This document shows, one piece after another, positions 60,295 through 64,000 of a stretch of DNA of 64,000 nucleotides; the first letter of the stretch is position 1, and every line of letters begins with the position of its first letter. The translations under genes were made by a program, and so were the position numbers. The stretch is from Deltaproteobacteria bacterium (GTDB lineage: Bacteria; Myxococcota_C; UBA6777): assembly GCA_006226375.1 (NCBI GenBank), contig SBHC01000070.1, positions 1-64,000 of the forward strand, in the 5' to 3' direction. The notes under the pieces were generated by a model. That model was not told the origin of the DNA. It did not search any database and worked only from the letters and a program-made list of their open reading frames with translations.

Positions 60295-60646
60295 ACAGGC
60301 TTGGTTCTTCTGGAAGGGGGGGGATTCAGTCTTTTGGGTACGCTGTAGGACAAGGTTGTAGAACGGCTTCTTCTGACCCCACCCGGTTTCGGTTTCACCT
60401 CAACCACCCTCCCCGCAACCGCTTCGCTCGCAAAGAGGGTTGAATTCCCCTCTGCCGTTCGCACGGAGAGGGGAAGGCGAGTCTGACGAGCCAGGGGTGA
60501 GGTCTTCATCCCAACGACCCATGACAACACGATAGATGGTCTTCATCGACACAAACTCTCGGTTGTGGTAGTGATACAAAGACACCATGACATTGGCGTA
60601 CAGGTGCAAGCTGTGTGCTGTCTTCCATTGAGTAAGGGTCAATCGT
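60295..60646. other. 352-bp intergenic region with a strong hairpin repeat
   Basis: This gap holds CT/GA-rich sequence and the hairpin at 60445-60475. It looks like a short dispersed repeat. There is no supported gene. Confidence 0.5.
60445..60475. repeat. Imperfect 31-nt hairpin, possible REP-like element
   Basis: TTCCCCTCT-G-CCGT, loop TCGC and ACGG-AGAGGGGAA pair over 13 bp with one bulged G. The flanking sequence (CAGGGGTGAGG, CCCTCCCCGC) is typical of dispersed pyrimidine-rich intergenic repeats. There is no T-tract for a terminator. Confidence 0.5.
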
Positions 60647-61240
60647 ATGGACGGAATCTGGGGCTACATCTTTCCAAAGAAACTCACCGAACGTGAGAAG
60701 ATGCTCAAGGTTCTTGCGCAGACTCCCATCTTTGAGGGGTTCTCGCGGAGCAAGCTGGTTCGTCTTCAGCGGATCTTGCACGAGCGACGCTTTCGGGCCG
60801 GAGAGACCATCTTTGAAATGGGAGAGCCCGGCGTTGGCATGTATGTCATTGTGGAAGGGGAAGTGTCTGTCACCATCGTGAGCGAGCTGGGTGAAGAAGA
60901 AGAAGTCGCTCGCTTGAGCCAGGGTCAAACGTTTGGTGACCTCGCGTTGATTGAAAACCATCTTCGTTCGGCCTCCGTTCGCGCTGTTACGTCTACGCAA
61001 TTGTTTGGTTTGATTCGTTCGGAGTTTCTTGACTTTCTCTCGAATGATCCGGCGTTGGGCGTCGAGTTTTTGATGCGGTTGCTCAAAATGGTGGGGGATC
61101 GGTTGCACCATACCAACCGTGAGCTGGTGGAAGCACGATCCAAGCTGCACACCCTGCAAAACGAAATCAAAGCCAACGTAGATTTGCTGCAGCTTGTCAG
61201 CGGAGGGGCTACACCGCTTGAGCCCATCAAACCCAAATGA
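60647..61240 (+). CDS. Cyclic-nucleotide-binding-domain protein (no HTH)
   Basis: The 197-residue protein has one cNMP-binding beta-roll (~25-140): IFEGFSRSKLVRLQRIL, FRAGETIFEMGEPG and a phosphate-binding-like cassette FGDLALIENHLRSASVRA (~105-122), which fits the FGE-A...R-A consensus with Asp for Glu. The C-terminus is a helical segment, with no winged-helix DNA-binding domain, so it is not a CRP-type transcription factor. It may gate a partner protein. The stop overlaps the next ATG (ATGA), so it is coupled to the AI-2E family transporter. AAGGG lies 8 nt before the ATG. Confidence 0.86.
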   Translation: MDGIWGYIFPKKLTEREKMLKVLAQTPIFEGFSRSKLVRLQRILHERRFRAGETIFEMGEPGVGMYVIVEGEVSVTIVSELGEEEEVARLSQGQTFGDLALIENHLRSASVRAVTSTQLFGLIRSEFLDFLSNDPALGVEFLMRLLKMVGDRLHHTNRELVEARSKLHTLQNEIKANVDLLQLVSGGATPLEPIKPK

Positions 61241-62301
61241 AACAGAAAACCGCTCACATCCGAATCAAACTTGCGGTCGGTCTGTGGATGTTGGTGCTGG
61301 TTGTTGCGGCTCTCTACATTCTGCGGCTGTTTCTCTTGCCATTTGCGCTGGGAGGGCTGATTGCTCTGCTGATCCAGCCCACGGTGAATCACGCGGAAGG
61401 GCGATACAATCTTTCTCGGAACACTAGCATTGGTGTCGTGTTTGGTATCTTCGCTGTGGCATTTCTTGTCGTGGGATATTACGTCGTTCCCAAGATTGTG
61501 AAGGAATTTCGGCAGCTCCAAGGAGACCGTGCCCAATTCGTCATGTCGATCACGGAGCGGTACCAACAGCTCAAGAGCAAGGTAAAAAAACAATCGCCCC
61601 AACTGCACAGCGCGGTTCCTTGGAAAGACTTCGAGAAGAGCTGGCTGAAACCAGACAAGTGGCTGTCCAAAGGGAAGTTTGAGTCCATCTGGTACAGGGT
61701 GACTCACGGCTTGGAGTGGCTCTTTAGTATCCTTGTTCTTTCGCCTCTTGTCGCCTTCTTCATACTCAAAGACGGGGCCTTACTTAAACATTGGGCCATG
61801 CACTTTGTACCCAATCGGTACTTTGAGATGGTCATGGAGCTTCTCTACAACATCAACAACCAGATCGTCGCGTTCGTTCGTGGTCAGTTCTGGGACAGCT
61901 CGATCAACGCCTTATTGCTTTCGGTGGCCTTAACGTTGGTGGGCTTGCCGTACGCCATCCTTGTCGGAATTTTTGCCGGAATTGCCAACGCCGTGCCGGT
62001 GGTCGGGCCGATTGTTGCTGGAAGTATCAGCGTTTTGATCGCTATCCTCACGGGCTCCGTCAATCCTTGGGTGGTTTTTGTTACCTTTTTGATCATTCAC
62101 ATTATCGACGTCACCATCATCTATCCCATGTGCGTGGGACACAGCCTGCGACTTCACGAAGCTGTTGTTATTGTTGGCGTCTTTTCAGGGGGTTACATCG
62201 GTGGGGCTTTGGGGATGCTGGTCGCTGTTCCGCTCATTGGCATCGTCGTTCGCTCCACAGAAATCATCTTCCGAACCTTAAGAGGATACCGCATCTTATA
62301 G
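61237..62301 (+). CDS. AI-2E family transporter
   Basis: The 354-residue protein has seven or eight hydrophobic helices. It opens with a TM pair (~13-55), then a long soluble region (~80-150), then TM helices at ~165-185 and a C-terminal bundle: VSVALTLVGLPYAILVGIFAGIANAVPVVGP (~225-255) is the family hallmark GIANxVPxxGP. The family covers putative AI-2 exporters and Na+/H+ antiporter-like members; the solute is not readable. The start overlaps the CNB-domain stop, so regulation of this protein by cyclic nucleotide binding is plausible (inference). Confidence 0.88.
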   Translation: MKQKTAHIRIKLAVGLWMLVLVVAALYILRLFLLPFALGGLIALLIQPTVNHAEGRYNLSRNTSIGVVFGIFAVAFLVVGYYVVPKIVKEFRQLQGDRAQFVMSITERYQQLKSKVKKQSPQLHSAVPWKDFEKSWLKPDKWLSKGKFESIWYRVTHGLEWLFSILVLSPLVAFFILKDGALLKHWAMHFVPNRYFEMVMELLYNINNQIVAFVRGQFWDSSINALLLSVALTLVGLPYAILVGIFAGIANAVPVVGPIVAGSISVLIAILTGSVNPWVVFVTFLIIHIIDVTIIYPMCVGHSLRLHEAVVIVGVFSGGYIGGALGMLVAVPLIGIVVRSTEIIFRTLRGYRIL

Positions 62302-62311
62302 CACTTCTCTG

Positions 62312-62340
62312 TTGACATCTCCGACATCTGTCTATATTAA
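62312..62340 (+). promoter_or_regulatory. Promoter of the polyprenyl synthase gene
   Basis: Perfect TTGACA (62312-62317), 17 nt and TATTAA (62335-62340) form a good sigma-70 promoter. The transcription start would fall within the palindrome immediately downstream. Confidence 0.65.
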
Positions 62341-62358
62341 GTTCAAGGGGTTTTGAAC
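62341..62358. promoter_or_regulatory. Operator-like palindrome GTTCAA-N6-TTGAAC
   Basis: Exact 6-bp arms at 62341-62346 and 62353-62358 sit directly after the -10 box, spanning the predicted start of transcription. This is the standard location of a repressor operator (inference). The GbsR-type gene downstream is one possible source of the repressor. Confidence 0.5.
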
Positions 62359-62390
62359 ACCTTGTACTTTTGCCAAAGAGGTATGGGTCG

Positions 62391-63389
62391 ATGCAAGTGA
62401 GATTGACAAACATAGAAGACCGAGAGGCGCCAGCCGTGGGCATCTCCGACTATTTGGGGCAGGTGGAGCATCAGATGGTGCATGACTTTGCCGCAGAGCA
62501 GGGGGGATACCGGGCGGCGAATCTGCTGACCGATGCCTCAAAATATTTAACTGTGTCACCGTGGTCGAAGCGAATTCGTCCGAGGTTGGTGTACGGGTTT
62601 TCCTGTGCGTTTGGCCTGGAGCCGCTGTCGATGGTCTCGTTGGGTTCCTCGGTTGAGGGCATCCACACTGCGAGCTTGATGCACGATGACGTGGTTGATG
62701 CAGGAGAGCTTCGCCGCGGACAGCCAACTGTGAACCAGAAGTGGAACAACATGGTCGCGATCTTAGGGGGCGATTTGCTCTTGAGTCGCAGCATGCTGGC
62801 TCTTCATGGTTACGGCCTGGATGTTGTGCAGGAAGGGGTCAAGGTTGTCGAAGAGATGACCCAGGCTACCATGATGGAGATTGATGCTCGCGGTCGATTG
62901 GATCTGACTCGTGAGGAGTGGCGACAGATCGCCCGAGGAAAGACCGGCGTGTTGCTGGGCTTCTGTGGACGCGGACCTGCCTATGTTGCTGGCCGTCGGG
63001 ATGATTTGGATGCTTTGGAGCAGTTTGGACATCACTTTGGCATGGCGTTCCAACTGGCTGACGACCTCAAAGATCTCTTGGCTGATGTTGGAAAAGATCG
63101 TTTTGCTGACATTCGGGAGAGAAACCCCTCGTACCCACATGTGGTGGCTCGCGAACGCGACAGCGCTGTGCTCCGTCGCTTTGAAACCTTGTGGTCCCAA
63201 GACATAGTGACTCAAGAAGAGGCAGAAGAACTGGGCAACCACCTGGTTGAAACAGGAGCGGTGGAGGAAACCAAAAAGGCCATCCTTGAGCAATTGGAAG
63301 CGGCTCATAGCGTCGTGGGTCACTTGATTCAGGCGGAACGCGGTGGTACCTTGGATGCTCTCATTAAGAGCATTGTGTCTATCGTTTGA
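62391..63389 (+). CDS. Trans-isoprenyl diphosphate (polyprenyl) synthase
   Basis: The 332-residue protein has both Asp-rich motifs of the family: MHDDVVDAGELRRGQ (FARM, DDVVD, ~98-112) and QLADDLKD (SARM, DDLKD, ~219-226). It also has the conserved KR block near 62-66 (SKRIRPRLVY) and KTGVLLGFCG (~183-192). It condenses IPP with an allylic diphosphate to make a C15-C40 or longer chain for quinone or carrier lipid. I chose ATG 62391 with AGAGG 9 nt upstream. The residues before the first DDxxD set product length but were not resolved. Confidence 0.9.
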   Translation: MQVRLTNIEDREAPAVGISDYLGQVEHQMVHDFAAEQGGYRAANLLTDASKYLTVSPWSKRIRPRLVYGFSCAFGLEPLSMVSLGSSVEGIHTASLMHDDVVDAGELRRGQPTVNQKWNNMVAILGGDLLLSRSMLALHGYGLDVVQEGVKVVEEMTQATMMEIDARGRLDLTREEWRQIARGKTGVLLGFCGRGPAYVAGRRDDLDALEQFGHHFGMAFQLADDLKDLLADVGKDRFADIRERNPSYPHVVARERDSAVLRRFETLWSQDIVTQEEAEELGNHLVETGAVEETKKAILEQLEAAHSVVGHLIQAERGGTLDALIKSIVSIV

Positions 63390-63471
63390 GCGATAGCCCA
63401 AGAGACTTCTGTCGATCTGGAGTGAGCTTGCATCATGGAGGCTCATTCGTTTGTAGAAAAAGGCGATACAC

Positions 63472-64000
63472 GTGAAGGGATACCGGGGTACTGCTCCTGA
63501 GCGGGTCATCCCTGATGGCGAGATTCATTGGGAAGAACAGGCCTGCGAAGCTGTAGGGGATGTGATTGAGTTTTGGGGTTTCAAGCGAAACCACGGACGC
63601 TTGTGGGCCTTGCTGTACATTCGAAATACGGCGATGTCGGCTCTCGAATTGCAGAAAGAGTTGGGCTTGTCCAAAGGCGCGGTGTCGATGATTACCACAG
63701 ACCTGGAACGTTGGTCTGTGATCCAGCGTGTGCGCCAGCATGGTAAGCAAGCCTGGCACTACGTTGCGGAAGAAGATTACCTCACCATGATCCGTAAGGT
63801 GCTCCGAGAGCGTGAGATCTCTGTGGTGGAGAACGCAGAGGAGCAGCTCGCGCTGGCCGAAGATCAGGCGCGGGCTGAAGGCGATGTTCCTGAGAGCTCC
63901 TTAAAGCGTCTGCGCAAAATGAGAGACTTTGCGACCTCGGCCAACGGCACCATCATGCTTTTGCTCCAGACCCTCGATATCTTTGGTGGCGAAGATCCTT
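63472..64000 (+). CDS. GbsR/MarR-type regulator (3'-truncated by window)
   Basis: From GTG 63472 the frame runs open to the window end (176 residues). It encodes VGDVIEFWGFKRNHGRLWALLYI, LELQKELGLSKGAVSMITTDLERWSVIQRV and then a helical segment, matching the winged-helix HTH of GbsR-like regulators (FWGF...HGRL). AAAAAGG lies about 10 nt before the GTG, and an in-frame TAG at 63454 limits any earlier start. It follows the polyprenyl synthase in the same direction. Ligand and target unknown. Confidence 0.75.
   Translation, partial: MKGYRGTAPERVIPDGEIHWEEQACEAVGDVIEFWGFKRNHGRLWALLYIRNTAMSALELQKELGLSKGAVSMITTDLERWSVIQRVRQHGKQAWHYVAEEDYLTMIRKVLREREISVVENAEEQLALAEDQARAEGDVPESSLKRLRKMRDFATSANGTIMLLLQTLDIFGGEDP

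Noticed and set aside
60445-60475. Rho-independent terminator for the PI-PLC-like gene
   Set aside because: The stem is strong but there is no T-tract in either direction and it lies 150 nt past the stop.
1-64000. tRNA, rRNA, prophage, insertion sequences or toxin-antitoxin loci
   Set aside because: Gaps were read for cloverleaf-like elements and transposase or integrase motifs; none was convincing.

Overview
The window looks like chromosomal DNA of a Myxococcota-type bacterium (inference). The evidence is MYXO-CTERM-like tails (a Gly-Cys-rich motif, a hydrophobic segment, then an Arg cluster) on two secreted proteins, Pro-Glu-rich stalks, a MopE-like Asn/Asp/Cys motif, several Cys-rich repeat lipoproteins and a tricorn-type protease. 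GC looks moderate (low fifties by eye, not computed). Coding density is high on both strands, start sites mostly carry AGGAG-type ribosome binding sites, and several gene pairs overlap by ATGA. I saw no rRNA, tRNA, CRISPR array, insertion sequence or prophage.

Layout. 1-5.9 kb: the 3' part of a large modular surface protein, coupled to a secreted serine hydrolase. 5.9-10.7 kb: an MpaB/Lcp-like oxygenase, a small hypothetical, then a coupled pair made of an unusual phosphotransferase-cytidylate kinase fusion and an RNA ligase, and a HEAT-like protein. 10.8-16.5 kb: tandem DUF4139 paralogues divergent from a TPR protein and a GNAT acetyltransferase, with a perfect CRP-type palindrome between them. 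16.5-19.2 kb: a pentapeptide-repeat protein and a flavin monooxygenase divergent from a TetR regulator, with an operator on the promoter. 19.3-26.7 kb: a lipoprotein, an alpha/beta hydrolase plus ChaC, an M60-like metallopeptidase lipoprotein, an RluA-type pseudouridine synthase, a small basic secreted protein and a type IV pilin. 26.7-37.0 kb: tricorn-like protease, subtilase, Cys-rich lipoprotein, asparagine synthetase. 37.1-45.7 kb: TetR regulator, Lon, a secreted Kazal/VWC-type inhibitor-like protein and a heterodimeric ABC exporter. 46.0-47.9 kb: phenylalanine hydroxylase, preceded by a perfect FNR-type box, and tryptophan 2,3-dioxygenase. 48.0-59.0 kb: a 12-module Cys-rich lipoprotein, MtfA, a DUF188 protein, a GT39-like membrane protein, a GNAT/PlsC pair and a Upf1-like helicase. 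59.1-64.0 kb: a PI-PLC-like lipoprotein, a cyclic-nucleotide-binding protein coupled to an AI-2E family membrane protein, a polyprenyl synthase with a well-defined promoter/operator, and the start of a GbsR-type regulator.

How it works together. Much of the window encodes cell-surface or secreted functions: four hydrolase or protease families, a multi-domain protease-inhibitor-like protein, two Cys-rich lipoproteins and a modular surface protein. This would fit a predatory or multicellular surface-associated lifestyle (inference). The most novel-looking element is the translationally coupled APH-CMK fusion plus RNA ligase (7.6-10.0 kb), which could be a nucleic-acid end-processing module. The kinase P-loop in it has lost its conserved glycine. 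The intergenic regions also hold several precise palindromes (CRP-type, FNR-type, TetR-type and unknown) and a pair of mutually exclusive hairpins ahead of the inhibitor gene.
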